64,000 nt of DNA, taken from NCBI RefSeq assembly GCF_002979755.1, contig NZ_PCPP01000002.1, positions 124,001 through 188,000 of the forward strand, given 5' to 3'. Source of the stretch: Chryseobacterium culicis (GTDB lineage Bacteria; Bacteroidota; Bacteroidia; Flavobacteriales; Weeksellaceae). A model generated the notes under the pieces. It made no database searches and was not told the origin of the DNA. It saw nothing but the letters and a program-made list of their open reading frames with translations. The translations under genes were made by a program, and so were the position numbers. Of this stretch, positions 36,080-44,467 are shown one piece after another (the stretch's first letter is position 1; each line of letters begins with the position of its first letter).

Positions 36080-38326
36080 ATGAAAACACAAGGACAAAAC
36101 ATCCTGTTTCTGATTCTCCTCCTCACCTCCATTATGGGATATTCCCAGGTGAAAATATCAGGAAAAGTATCCTTCAAAAATAAAGGAGTAAGTGAAGTAA
36201 ACGTGACTTTAAAAGATACTTATGACGGTGCTACCACAGATGCTCAGGGTAATTTTACCTTTGAAACTTCGGAAAAAGGACCTCACAAAATAACGTTTGC
36301 CCATCCGAAATATGAAAATGTAGAAAGAGATATTTCTATTGAAAACCAAGATGTTTCGTTGAATATTGATCTTAAAGAGCAGATCAGTGAGATTGATGCA
36401 GTAGTGGTTTCTGCCGGATCTATTGAAGCCAGCGATAAGAAAAGAGCAACAGCGCTGCTTACACCCATTGATATTTATACAACGGCAGGAGCAGACGGAC
36501 AGATTTCTTCAGCATTGACCTATCTTCCGGGAGTGCAGAAAGTAGGAGGGACGGAAGGTCTGTTTATCCGTGGAGGTACAGGAACGGAATCTAAAATTTT
36601 TATGGAAGGTAGTCTTATCAACAATTATTTTTCGAACTCTGTTCCGGGGATCGCGGGTAGAGATCAGTTCAATACTTCTCTTTTTAAAGGAAATATATTT
36701 TCAAGTGGTGGGTATTCTGCACTGTATGGGCAGGCTCTTTCAGGAGCATTGATGTTGGAAAGTGTTGACCTTCCGGATGAGAGTTCTTACAGTTTAGGTG
36801 TTTCACCTATTTTCCTGAATGCCGGATTTCAAAAGCTGGGAAATAATAAAAACTATTCCTACGGGGCTACGGCAGGATATTCTCTTTTAAGCCTGATGCA
36901 AAAGGTATTTAATTTTAATACAGATTTTTTTGAAGCACCACAAGGACTTAACGGAGATGTGAATTTCAGGTTTAAAACAAAGTCAGGAGGTTTCTTTAAA
37001 TACTATGGAATGTTTAATTCCAATAAAATGGGGGTAAGGTCAGAAAGCCTCGAGCCCGGATCCGATTTCAGTCTGGTAAAACTGAACGGGAAAAATACTT
37101 TTCATAATCTGTCATTTAAACAGAAATTTGGAAAATACCTTCTGAATGTGGGTGGTTCTTATTCATACAATAAATCTGACCTTCATTTTTCTACAGAAAC
37201 GAATGATATTGAAGCGAACAGAAGCCAGCTTCTGACTGACGGAAATTATCTGAATTTCAAAGCTGTTCTGGAAAGAAAAATCAACAGAATCAGTGCCGTG
37301 AGAGGAGGATTTGAATTGAATAATACCGATGAAAATCTGAATTTTGAAACCGTACAGAAACATTATACAGATTTAATCTCTGCGGCCTTCGTGGAAACGG
37401 ATCTTGGTTTCAGTAATGCATTGTCAGCGAAGATAGGAGTAAGAGCAGAGCATTCCTCATTTTTAGGAAAGAACAATATTGCTCCTCGTTTTGCGATCGC
37501 ATACCGCCTTGCAAAAGATTGGACAACCTCATTAGCGTACGGACTTTTCTACCAAAACCCGGAAAGCAAGTACATAAATGGTCCGGCAAATCTTGGCTTT
37601 CAGCAATCTCAACATTATATTTTTCAGGTTCAGAGAGCTTCAGAGGGTAGAACTCTACGTTTTGAAGCGTTTTACAAAAAATATGATCAGTTGATCAAAA
37701 CATTTAATATTAACCAGGATAAGGAGCAAAATCAGCAAACTCAGTCTGCTTTAAACAACAGTGGATATGGATATGCAAAAGGAGTGGAATTCTTCTGGAG
37801 AGATAATAAAAAAACATTTGAAAATATTGATTACTGGATCAGTTACTCATACCTGGATTCAAAAAGAGATTTTCTTAATTATCCGGTAAGCCTGCAGCCA
37901 AGTTTTGCCGCTGAACATACCCTTTCGGCAGTGGCTAAAAGATTTATTCCGGAATGGAAACTGGGAGTGAATTTATCTTATACATATGCAAAAGGACGTC
38001 CTTACTACGATATCGCTTCCAAATTTGAAAACGGACAGACCGTTAATTATACCCGAACAGAAGGAAGATTAAAAGATTACAATGCTTTGAATTTCAGTAT
38101 TAATTATCTTCCCAATATCGGTAAAAAAGATGCAAAAGCATTTCCGGTATTTGTATTGAGTATCAGTAATATTTTAGGATCAAAAAATGTATATGGTTAC
38201 AATTTCTCTGCTAATGGATCCAGAAGCTCAGCTATCGTTCCGCCAGTCAACACTTTTGTATTCATCGGAGCATTTATAAGTTTTGGAGTAGACAAAACAG
38301 ATGATGCCATCAATAATAATTTATAA
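36080..38326 (+). CDS. TonB-dependent receptor with carboxypeptidase-like N-domain
   Basis: A 748-residue outer-membrane receptor. Signal peptide (NILFLILLLTSIMGYSQ), a CarboxypepD_reg-like beta sandwich (about 28-105, KISGKVSFKNKGVSEVNVTL), then a plug domain (about 120-240, LTYLPGVQKVGGTEGLFIRGG) and a 22-strand-type barrel ending FVFIGAFISFGVD with a short tail. It would import a ligand using TonB; there is no SusD partner, so a siderophore, metal, vitamin or peptide is more likely than a glycan. The promoter carries LytTR operator 1. The next gene, 50 bases on, is probably in the same operon. Confidence 0.9.
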   Translation: MKTQGQNILFLILLLTSIMGYSQVKISGKVSFKNKGVSEVNVTLKDTYDGATTDAQGNFTFETSEKGPHKITFAHPKYENVERDISIENQDVSLNIDLKEQISEIDAVVVSAGSIEASDKKRATALLTPIDIYTTAGADGQISSALTYLPGVQKVGGTEGLFIRGGTGTESKIFMEGSLINNYFSNSVPGIAGRDQFNTSLFKGNIFSSGGYSALYGQALSGALMLESVDLPDESSYSLGVSPIFLNAGFQKLGNNKNYSYGATAGYSLLSLMQKVFNFNTDFFEAPQGLNGDVNFRFKTKSGGFFKYYGMFNSNKMGVRSESLEPGSDFSLVKLNGKNTFHNLSFKQKFGKYLLNVGGSYSYNKSDLHFSTETNDIEANRSQLLTDGNYLNFKAVLERKINRISAVRGGFELNNTDENLNFETVQKHYTDLISAAFVETDLGFSNALSAKIGVRAEHSSFLGKNNIAPRFAIAYRLAKDWTTSLAYGLFYQNPESKYINGPANLGFQQSQHYIFQVQRASEGRTLRFEAFYKKYDQLIKTFNINQDKEQNQQTQSALNNSGYGYAKGVEFFWRDNKKTFENIDYWISYSYLDSKRDFLNYPVSLQPSFAAEHTLSAVAKRFIPEWKLGVNLSYTYAKGRPYYDIASKFENGQTVNYTRTEGRLKDYNALNFSINYLPNIGKKDAKAFPVFVLSISNILGSKNVYGYNFSANGSRSSAIVPPVNTFVFIGAFISFGVDKTDDAINNNL

Positions 38327-38376
38327 AAACATATCTTAGGACACACAAACATAACTCACTTTTAAAATTTGATATC

Positions 38377-39036
38377 ATGAAAAAATACCTTTTAAGTTTT
38401 GCTTTAGCTTTTGTGAGCTTAACAGCTTTTGCACAGGCAGATTATGACAAAATAATGTCTGAAAAAATTGCAAGAATAGAGACCTGTAAAACCTCTGAAG
38501 ATTTCCAGACCCTGGCCAATGATTTCCAGAGAATAGGAAGCAAAGAGAGCACAAAATGGCTTCCGGCATACTATGCCGCATTTTCTTATATCCAAAAAGG
38601 AAGAACACAGATGAGAGATGGTAAAATGCAGGAATTGGATGGTATCGCAGATCAGGCTGAAAAACACCTTTCTATGGCTCAGAATCTTGCCGGAACTGAT
38701 AATGCAGAAATACACTTACTGAGAAAAATGTCTTATTCCCTGAGAATGATGGTGAATCCTGCACAACGTTATATGACCGATGGAGCCAGAGCTGCTGAGG
38801 AAATGAGCATTGCAGAGAAATTAGATCCTTCAAATCCGAGAATTGCTCTTATCAAGGCAGAAGATGTCTATTTTACACCGGAACAGTACGGAGGAAGCAA
38901 AACCAAAGGATTGGAAATGTTTAAAGATGCTCAGGCAAAATTTAAAGCATACAAACCAAAGACGGCTTTAGATCCGAGCTGGGGAAAAGGAGAAGCAGAT
39001 TATTTCTTAAGCTTACCTGTTGAAAAAGCAAAATAG
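38377..39036 (+). CDS. Secreted helical protein of unknown function
   Basis: A 219-residue protein with a clear signal peptide (KKYLLSFALAFVSLTAFAQ). The mature part is helical and TPR-like: CKTSEDFQTLANDFQRIG, KWLPAYYAAFSYIQKG, AEKHLSMAQNLAGTDNAEIHLL and SIAEKLDPSNPRIALIKAE. No catalytic motif. It follows the TonB-dependent receptor and precedes a terminator, so it is likely the second gene of the LytTR-controlled receptor operon and may work with the receptor in the periplasm. I know of no characterised homologue. Confidence 0.75.
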   Translation: MKKYLLSFALAFVSLTAFAQADYDKIMSEKIARIETCKTSEDFQTLANDFQRIGSKESTKWLPAYYAAFSYIQKGRTQMRDGKMQELDGIADQAEKHLSMAQNLAGTDNAEIHLLRKMSYSLRMMVNPAQRYMTDGARAAEEMSIAEKLDPSNPRIALIKAEDVYFTPEQYGGSKTKGLEMFKDAQAKFKAYKPKTALDPSWGKGEADYFLSLPVEKAK

Positions 39037-39059
39037 TTTTCACTGTATTTATATCCATT

Positions 39060-39084
39060 AACCTTCATTCGTGAAGGTTTTTTT
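39060..39084 (+). terminator. Terminator of the receptor operon
   Basis: AACCTTCA / TGAAGGTT (39060-39079) closed by a TTCG tetraloop and followed by a T-run, 23 bases after the stop codon and one base before operator 2. Confidence 0.85.
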
Positions 39085-39085
39085 A

Positions 39086-39116
39086 TACCATTCGGAAAGG
39101 AAAATCAGCCCTTCGG
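39086..39116 (+). promoter_or_regulatory. Putative LytTR operator 2
   Basis: TACCATTCGG (39086-39095) and AGCCCTTCGG (39107-39116), 7 of 10 identical, 21 bp start to start. 33 bases further lies TAATTTTA (39150-39157), one mismatch from TAnnTTTG, then the kinase gene. Confidence 0.65.
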
Positions 39117-39149
39117 TAACAATTAATTTTTGATACCTTTAATAAAAAC

Positions 39150-39157
39150 TAATTTTA
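39150..39157 (+). promoter_or_regulatory. -7-like element of the kinase operon
   Basis: TAATTTTA, one mismatch from TAnnTTTG, 17 bases before the ATG at 39175 and at the same distance from the operator as in the two other units. Confidence 0.45.
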
Positions 39158-39174
39158 AGTCAAGAAAACAGATC

Positions 39175-40488
39175 ATGAAACGGAAAAACTTTATCATACT
39201 ATTCTGGGTATCACTTGCAGTCTCCATGTTTTTCTTTTTTGTCTTTACAGAAGAAAAGAATCTTGAAAACTTTTTATATACCCTGCTTATCTCTTTTATT
39301 TATTCTTTTGTATTGGGAGGAGGAAACGGAATGCTGAACAGCTTTCTGAATAAAAAAATCCCATGGTCGGAGGCTACAACCAAAAGAGCGGTTATCAGTA
39401 TTATTTCAATTATTGTTGCCAATTTTGTGCTGGTCTATTTTTGTAATTATGTCAATTTTGTACTTATTCAAAAAACGGCTACTACAGAAGAGTTTTTCCT
39501 GGGAAAATATAATTTCCTTAATTGGTTTACCATCAATATTGCGTTGTTGATATCAGCTTTCCTTCATGCCAGAAGTTTTATGGAAGAGCTGAAAAAGACT
39601 TCCAGAAAAGAAGTGGTGGAACAGAAGCTTATCGCCAAATCTGCAAATGCCCAGTTTGAAAGTTTAAAGAACCAGCTGGATCCCCATTTTCTTTTTAATT
39701 CCTTGAATGTTTTAAGCTCCCTGATTGACGAAAACCCAAGACAGGCACAAAAGTTTACTGCTTCTATGTCAAAGATTTACCGGTATGTACTTGAACAGAA
39801 AGATAAAGAGCTGGTAACAGTAGAAGATGAAATAGAATTTGCCAAAACCTATTGTGAACTTTTAAAAACAAGGTTTGAAGACAGTGTAGATTTCACTTTT
39901 GATGTTCCCAAAGAAGACTATCAGAAATATGTAGTTCCATTGGCGCTACAGTTACTGTTGGAAAACTGTATCAAGCACAATTTTGCCACATCATCAAAAC
40001 CTTTGACCATCAGAATTTTTTCAGACGGAAAGACCCTTTGTATTGAAAATAATCTGCAGATAAGAGAACAGATCAAAGAGAGCTCAGGAATTGGTCTTGC
40101 CAATATTGTACAGCGCTATTCCTTACTTACGGAGAGAAATGTTTTCATAGAAAAATCTGAAGATCATTTTAAAGTAAAACTTCCAATGCTGATTGCTAAG
40201 CCACAAGTTTCCACATCAAAAGCCGAAGATGATTCTGCTGCTTACAAACGGGCACAAAAAAGAGTGAAAGAGATTAAAAGTTTTTATATGAATCTGATTT
40301 CTTACTGCACCGTATGCTCGTTTTTAATCTTTATTAATCTTTTTACAAGCAGCAAAAATCATTGGTTCTGGTTTCCTGTACTGGGATGGGGAATAGGGGT
40401 TGCTTCTCACGCATTCCAGGTGTTTGGAGTAGGAGAATCATGGCAGGAAAAAAAGATTCGTGAAATTATGAACAAACAAAAAAAATAG
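39175..40488 (+). CDS. LytS-type histidine kinase with C-terminal 2TM domain
   Basis: A 437-residue inner-membrane sensor. Four N-terminal hydrophobic segments (about 5-24, 34-52, 73-92, 116-134), no recognisable periplasmic domain, then the His_kinase core LKNQLDPHFLFNSLNVLSSL with His171 and a HATPase domain (LQLLLENCIKHN, GIGLANIVQRY). The last 89 residues (from about 349) are a second membrane module: a basic helix AYKRAQKRVKEIKSFY, two hydrophobic helices with GWGIGVASHAFQVFG, and a charged end KKIREIMNKQKK, the 2TM family (PF13239), also present as free proteins nearby. I start at ATG 39175; the TTG 15 codons earlier lies upstream of the predicted -7 element. Partner: the LytTR regulator at 42235. 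Confidence 0.88.
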   Translation: MKRKNFIILFWVSLAVSMFFFFVFTEEKNLENFLYTLLISFIYSFVLGGGNGMLNSFLNKKIPWSEATTKRAVISIISIIVANFVLVYFCNYVNFVLIQKTATTEEFFLGKYNFLNWFTINIALLISAFLHARSFMEELKKTSRKEVVEQKLIAKSANAQFESLKNQLDPHFLFNSLNVLSSLIDENPRQAQKFTASMSKIYRYVLEQKDKELVTVEDEIEFAKTYCELLKTRFEDSVDFTFDVPKEDYQKYVVPLALQLLLENCIKHNFATSSKPLTIRIFSDGKTLCIENNLQIREQIKESSGIGLANIVQRYSLLTERNVFIEKSEDHFKVKLPMLIAKPQVSTSKAEDDSAAYKRAQKRVKEIKSFYMNLISYCTVCSFLIFINLFTSSKNHWFWFPVLGWGIGVASHAFQVFGVGESWQEKKIREIMNKQKK

Positions 40489-40492
40489 AAAG

Positions 40493-40798
40493 ATGGGAAC
40501 ATTTGATGAAAACGATATTGAATACCAGCGTGCCAGAAGACAGGTAGAAAGGTTAAGAGGATTTTATGGGCATTTATTCGCTTATATTGCCGTGAATGCA
40601 ATGATTGTTGTGTACAATTGTATGAATCTGAAACCCGGTGAAAGTTATTTTCAGTTTAAAAACTTTTTTACCGCTACTTTCTGGGGAATAGGGCTTGCAG
40701 CGCATGCTGTTACCGTTTTTCTTCCTCGTGTTAATTTTATCAGGAAATGGGAAGACAAAAAGATTAAGGAACTGATGGATAAACAGAAAGATCATTAG
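40493..40798 (+). CDS. 2TM-domain protein A
   Basis: A 101-residue membrane protein, a free-standing relative of the C-terminal module of the adjacent kinase: EYQRARRQVERLRGFYGHLFAY basic helix, two hydrophobic helices with WGIGLAAHAVTVFLP, and the end WEDKKIKELMDKQK. It begins four bases after the kinase stop codon and is clearly co-transcribed. The function of 2TM-domain proteins is unknown; pairing with or titrating the kinase's own 2TM module is the obvious idea. Confidence 0.85.
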   Translation: MGTFDENDIEYQRARRQVERLRGFYGHLFAYIAVNAMIVVYNCMNLKPGESYFQFKNFFTATFWGIGLAAHAVTVFLPRVNFIRKWEDKKIKELMDKQKDH

Positions 40799-40877
40799 AA
40801 TGGAAAATAATAAAATCGTCAAGAAATAATCCTTTGCCTTTTGGCCTAAAAGCTTAACCTTACAAAACTTACTAAAA

Positions 40878-41447
40878 ATGAATATCTTATCAATTTTTTT
40901 CTATATTTTAATGGCTGCATGGTTTCTCACTGAATTCCTTTATAAAAACATGCTCAAATCCGGCAAAGAAGATCAAAAGAACAAAGATAAATCTACTCTT
41001 AATATCCTATGGCTGGCTATTCCTTTTTCCATTGTAACCTCAATTATGATATCTTATAACACCCATTTTCCGATGGTTGGAAGCAGCTGGATTCTGTATG
41101 TTGGCGAATTTCTCATTCTTATCGGGATTCTTGTCAGATATATCATTATCAGATCATTGGGGAAATATTTTACGGTAGATGTTACCATAAGACAGGATCA
41201 TAAAATTAAAAAAGAAGGGTTTTATAAATACCTGAGACATCCTTCCTATGCTTTTTCTCTGCTGACCTCGCTTGGGCTTGGCCTGTATTTAAATAACTGG
41301 CTTTCATTGATTTTTGCTTTTGTTCCTCCCTTTTTAGCCTTTGCTTACAGGATAAAGATTGAAGAACAGACTCTCGTAGAACAGTTCGGGGATGAATACA
41401 TAGAATACCGAAAAAGTACTAAGAAACTCATTCCGTTTATCTATTAA
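40878..41447 (+). CDS. Isoprenylcysteine carboxyl methyltransferase-like membrane protein
   Basis: A 189-residue protein with about five hydrophobic segments. Seen near the C-terminus: LRHPSYAFSLLTSLGLGL and AYRIKIEEQTLVEQFGDEYIEYRKSTKKLIPFIY, the RHPxY...EE(x)xLxxxFGxxYxxY pattern of the ICMT/PEMT family of membrane methyltransferases. Bacterial members methylate lipids or unknown small molecules. It lies 79 bases after the 2TM gene, within the two-component cluster; whether it has its own promoter is unclear, and no TACCATTCGG pair precedes it. Confidence 0.85.
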   Translation: MNILSIFFYILMAAWFLTEFLYKNMLKSGKEDQKNKDKSTLNILWLAIPFSIVTSIMISYNTHFPMVGSSWILYVGEFLILIGILVRYIIIRSLGKYFTVDVTIRQDHKIKKEGFYKYLRHPSYAFSLLTSLGLGLYLNNWLSLIFAFVPPFLAFAYRIKIEEQTLVEQFGDEYIEYRKSTKKLIPFIY

Positions 41448-41458
41448 TGGCAGGATTT

Positions 41459-41489
41459 TACCATTCGGAGAACATATTCTACCATTCGG
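41459..41489 (+). promoter_or_regulatory. Putative LytTR operator 3
   Basis: Two identical half-sites TACCATTCGG (41459-41468 and 41480-41489), 21 bp start to start. 34 bases further lies the -7 element TACCTTTG of the operon that encodes the LytTR regulator. Confidence 0.7.
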
Positions 41490-41523
41490 TAATATAAAAT
41501 TGATTGGAGACCTTTTCCTGACC

Positions 41524-41531
41524 TACCTTTG
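41524..41531 (+). promoter_or_regulatory. -7 promoter element of the 2TM/LytTR operon
   Basis: TACCTTTG fits TAnnTTTG; a TTG at about 41501 may be the -33 element. The ATG of the first gene is 41 bases downstream. Confidence 0.6.
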
Positions 41532-41572
41532 AATCAAGAAAAAACAAAATCAACCTTTTAAAACCAAACATT

Positions 41573-41869
41573 ATGGAAATTTTACCTGACAAAGAAACAA
41601 TTGCTTACAGAAAAGCATCAAGAAGAGTAAAAGACTTAAAAGAATTTTATGGAAACCTTACTTCTTATGGTATTGTTATTCCCTTTTTAGCCATACTGAA
41701 TCTTGTAACGGCACCCGGATATTTATGGTTTCTATGGCCTGCACTGGGATGGGGAGTAGGAATTGCATTTCATGCCATCAGTGTATTTGGAATTGGTAAA
41801 AGCTGGGAAGAACGAAAAATAAAAGAACTGATGGAGAAGGATCAAAAGCAGAAAATAAAAACACTATAA
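41573..41869 (+). CDS. 2TM-domain protein B
   Basis: A 98-residue membrane protein, the closest match to the kinase C-terminal module: IAYRKASRRVKDLKEFYGNL, two hydrophobic helices, LGWGVGIAFHAISVFGIGKSW, and ERKIKELMEKDQKQK. First gene of the third transcription unit, directly behind LytTR operator 3. No enzymatic motif. It probably sits in the inner membrane with both ends in the cytoplasm. Confidence 0.85.
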   Translation: MEILPDKETIAYRKASRRVKDLKEFYGNLTSYGIVIPFLAILNLVTAPGYLWFLWPALGWGVGIAFHAISVFGIGKSWEERKIKELMEKDQKQKIKTL

Positions 41870-41898
41870 ACAATAATAACTAAAAAACTTATACCATC

Positions 41899-42174
41899 AT
41901 GGATTACGAAACTGCCCACACCAGAACCCACAATATCAGAAAATTCTATAAAAGCATTTTTATATTTGCCCTATTTGCTGTTCTTATCATTCCTGATGAT
42001 ATTTTTGGCGAAAAGATGATCAGATTTCATTTGTTTGACAGATATACCATTCTTGCAATCTGGGGATTTATTATCCTTGTAAAAGCGGTAAAACTGTTTC
42101 TTTTTGATTCCGAATGGGAAAAAGACATGATTGAAAAAGAGCTTAAAAAAGAGAAAAAGCCAATAAACTATTAA
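41899..42174 (+). CDS. 2TM-type protein C, divergent
   Basis: A 91-residue protein with the same plan as its neighbours: a basic N-terminal helix (HTRTHNIRKFYKSIF), two hydrophobic helices, and a charged C-terminal helix (DSEWEKDMIEKELKKEKK). The GWG...H core of proteins A and B is lost, replaced by LAIWGFIILVKAVKLF. It lies 29 bases after protein B and 60 before the LytTR gene, in the same operon. Confidence 0.75.
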   Translation: MDYETAHTRTHNIRKFYKSIFIFALFAVLIIPDDIFGEKMIRFHLFDRYTILAIWGFIILVKAVKLFLFDSEWEKDMIEKELKKEKKPINY

Positions 42175-42234
42175 AATCTGTCTGCTTTTATCTAACTTTA
42201 TTTCCCAAAATCTGAAAACCAAAATTAAAACTCA

Positions 42235-42978
42235 ATGATCAAAACTGTCATTATAGAAGATGAAAAACCTGCTTCAAGGAAATTAGAGAGAATGCTGAGT
42301 ATTTTTCCTGAAATTGAAGTAGTTGCTAAAATAGAATCAGTGGAAGAAGGAGTGGCCTGGTTTTCTGAAAACGAGCATCCGCAGCTGATTTTTTCAGATA
42401 TTGTTTTAGGGGACGGATTGTCCTTTGATATCTTCGAAAAAGCACCTACCAAAGGTTTCATTATTTATACGACAGCCTTTGACCAGTACACACTGAAAGC
42501 CTTCAAGCTGAACAGTATTGATTATCTTTTAAAACCTATTCTTGATGAAGATCTGGAAGGTGCAGTGGAAAAGTTTAAGTCGTTCATTCCTGCTAACGAT
42601 ACCAATGGCTCTCAGGATATTAAGCAGCTGATCAGAAAAGAAAAATCTACACTATCGAGAGTTTTGGTTAAAATTGGATATAACCTCAAAATTATACAAA
42701 CTCATGAAATAAGCTGTTTTTTCAGTGAAAATAAAATCGTTTATCTTCAGACGGAGGATCGTACTTATCCCTCAGATTTTACGCTTGATGAGCTGGAAGA
42801 TGTTCTGGATGAGAAGAAGTTTTTCCGTGTGAACCGACAGTTTATTATCAGTTCAGATTATATCAAAAACATTCATACTTCACCTTACTATAAAGTGGAT
42901 CTGGAGTTTCAGCCTGAAGAGGAAATTACAGTAAGCAGAGACCGTGTGAAAGATTTTAAAGACTGGTTGGTCAGTTAA
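42235..42978 (+). CDS. LytTR-family response regulator
   Basis: A 247-residue transcription factor. Receiver domain about 1-115 with the acidic pocket (IIEDE), phosphoacceptor Asp55 (IFSDIVLGD), Thr80 and Lys100 (LLKP). LytTR DNA-binding domain about 145-245 (LVKIGYNLKIIQTHEISCFFSENKIVYL..., FFRVNRQFIISSDYI). This pairing with a LytS-type kinase is standard. It ends the operon that starts behind operator 3, so it probably controls its own synthesis as well as the kinase and receptor operons. Confidence 0.93.
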   Translation: MIKTVIIEDEKPASRKLERMLSIFPEIEVVAKIESVEEGVAWFSENEHPQLIFSDIVLGDGLSFDIFEKAPTKGFIIYTTAFDQYTLKAFKLNSIDYLLKPILDEDLEGAVEKFKSFIPANDTNGSQDIKQLIRKEKSTLSRVLVKIGYNLKIIQTHEISCFFSENKIVYLQTEDRTYPSDFTLDELEDVLDEKKFFRVNRQFIISSDYIKNIHTSPYYKVDLEFQPEEEITVSRDRVKDFKDWLVS

Positions 42979-43070
42979 AGATTAACTTAAAAACAAACAC
43001 CATGGAGCTTATATTATTATTCTTTAAACTATTCCTTTCTATCTTTTATCCCTGAAAATGAAGGGAATAA

Positions 43071-44297
43071 CTAATTATTATAAAAATCGCTGGCAGATTT
43101 TACAAACTGATGAAAGGCTTCTGTAACCTCTTTTTTATGCTTATGGGCAAGAGGAAAAGGAACCATATGGGAATATTCAAACGGAAAATCCTGGATTTCA
43201 ATATCAACATTAATATTCCTGTAACCTCCCTGCAGCGTATTTAACGCTTCTATGGGCGGAGCAACACTGTCTTTCTCCAATACATATGCTTTGATCTGAG
43301 ATTGAATTTCCTGAATTCTTTCCTCTCTTTCCTTTTGAAAATAATTGTAACGGAGCATTTTTTTGAACCAGCTTTCCTGTGGATGTAAAGCTTCAGTCTG
43401 ATAATGTTTCAGACGGGAATCTGACTTAAAATCCGAACTCAGGAGTTCTGTGAAAACCGATTGCATTTTAACCGTTGCCTGAGTGTCCATAATGTATTTG
43501 GATATCGGAAACATCCTGTCGATGGTCATTCCTCCACAGAAACAGAAAACTTTAGATTGGGTAAAATAGCGATGGGGATCTGCCATCTTGATAATCATCG
43601 AAAGAAAAGATCCTATAGAATACCCGAATAAATCCAGATCTGCTTCTCGGGAAATGCTATTAATCTTACCGCTTTTAATGTCTTTTACCACCTCTGTAAT
43701 ATCAGAATATGTCTGAAGTCCCGACCAGAAAATTCTTTGAGGGTGAGCTTCCAGCCGGGAACTTATGGCTGCATTTACATAAGAGTAATTCATGTTTTCA
43801 GGATACTTTTTCTTCCTGAAATTAACGACTTCCATCATGTGATGGCGTTCACTCCAGATCGCTTCTGCGCGATCCATATGAAAAGCAATCGGGAACAGGA
43901 TAATGGCTTTCTGTGTTCTTTGGGCAAGCTCATAAGCCCATGGCAGATATTTATCCCATTTCTTTTCGTTCAGGCCATGGAAGAAAAAAATGCATCCGGC
44001 GGTTATTTCAATGTCGGCTCTTTTCAGAATATGATACTCAAATTTTTTATTACATTCAATCTCAAAATCCTTGATATCTACAGCAGGATGGCCGTATAAG
44101 AGGTAGTTTTTTTCATTAATACTGAGTTTCTGTTGATGTTTGCTGCAATGCTGGTTTTCTGAGCCATAAAGCAGATCAGAAACTTTAGATTCAAAATGAA
44201 TTGATTCCATCGTTACATTCAGTTCCTTGAGTTCAATCATGTCTTTTCCGGAATCAAAATGACTCTTCAAAACTTCATACAATTCATAATATTCCAT
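43071..44297 (-). CDS. Alpha/beta-hydrolase-like protein (DUF6051 type)
   Basis: A 408-residue protein without signal peptide. Seen: GCIFFFHGLNEKKWDKYLPWA near 101-121 (oxyanion-hole region), ILFPIAFHMDRAEA, and the nucleophile elbow LFGYSIGSFLS with Ser227. A long insertion follows (about 240-350) before PIEALNTLQGGYRN and the C-terminal YSHMVPFPLAHKHKKEV, where the catalytic His may lie. I take it as an intracellular esterase/lipase-like enzyme of unknown substrate. It stands alone, convergent with the LytTR operon. Confidence 0.72.
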   Translation of the reverse strand: MEYYELYEVLKSHFDSGKDMIELKELNVTMESIHFESKVSDLLYGSENQHCSKHQQKLSINEKNYLLYGHPAVDIKDFEIECNKKFEYHILKRADIEITAGCIFFFHGLNEKKWDKYLPWAYELAQRTQKAIILFPIAFHMDRAEAIWSERHHMMEVVNFRKKKYPENMNYSYVNAAISSRLEAHPQRIFWSGLQTYSDITEVVKDIKSGKINSISREADLDLFGYSIGSFLSMIIKMADPHRYFTQSKVFCFCGGMTIDRMFPISKYIMDTQATVKMQSVFTELLSSDFKSDSRLKHYQTEALHPQESWFKKMLRYNYFQKEREERIQEIQSQIKAYVLEKDSVAPPIEALNTLQGGYRNINVDIEIQDFPFEYSHMVPFPLAHKHKKEVTEAFHQFVKSASDFYNN

Positions 44298-44402
44298 AGC
44301 GGGACGATTGAGGGGTTCGTAATTAGAACTATCAAGTTAGAGAATTATTGCAGTAATCTGTTGGTTTTTAGTGGTTAAATGTATTCTGGGCATAGGAGAA
44401 AT

Positions 44403-44433
44403 AAAATAAAACCCGAAACAAATCAGCTCCGGG
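44403..44433 (-). terminator. Terminator of small membrane protein gene 1
   Basis: Read on the minus strand, CCCGGAGC pairs with GTTTCGGG (two G-U pairs), followed by TTTTATTTTAT. It closely resembles the terminator of the paralogue at 46910-46941. Confidence 0.55.
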
Positions 44434-44467
44434 ATTGTAATATATAGATTGATAAGGATGTTTACTC

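Noticed and set aside
43002..43055. A 17-codon frame MELILLFFKLFLSIFYP after the LytTR gene
   Set aside because: Hydrophobic but too short to support, no family and no conserved context visible.
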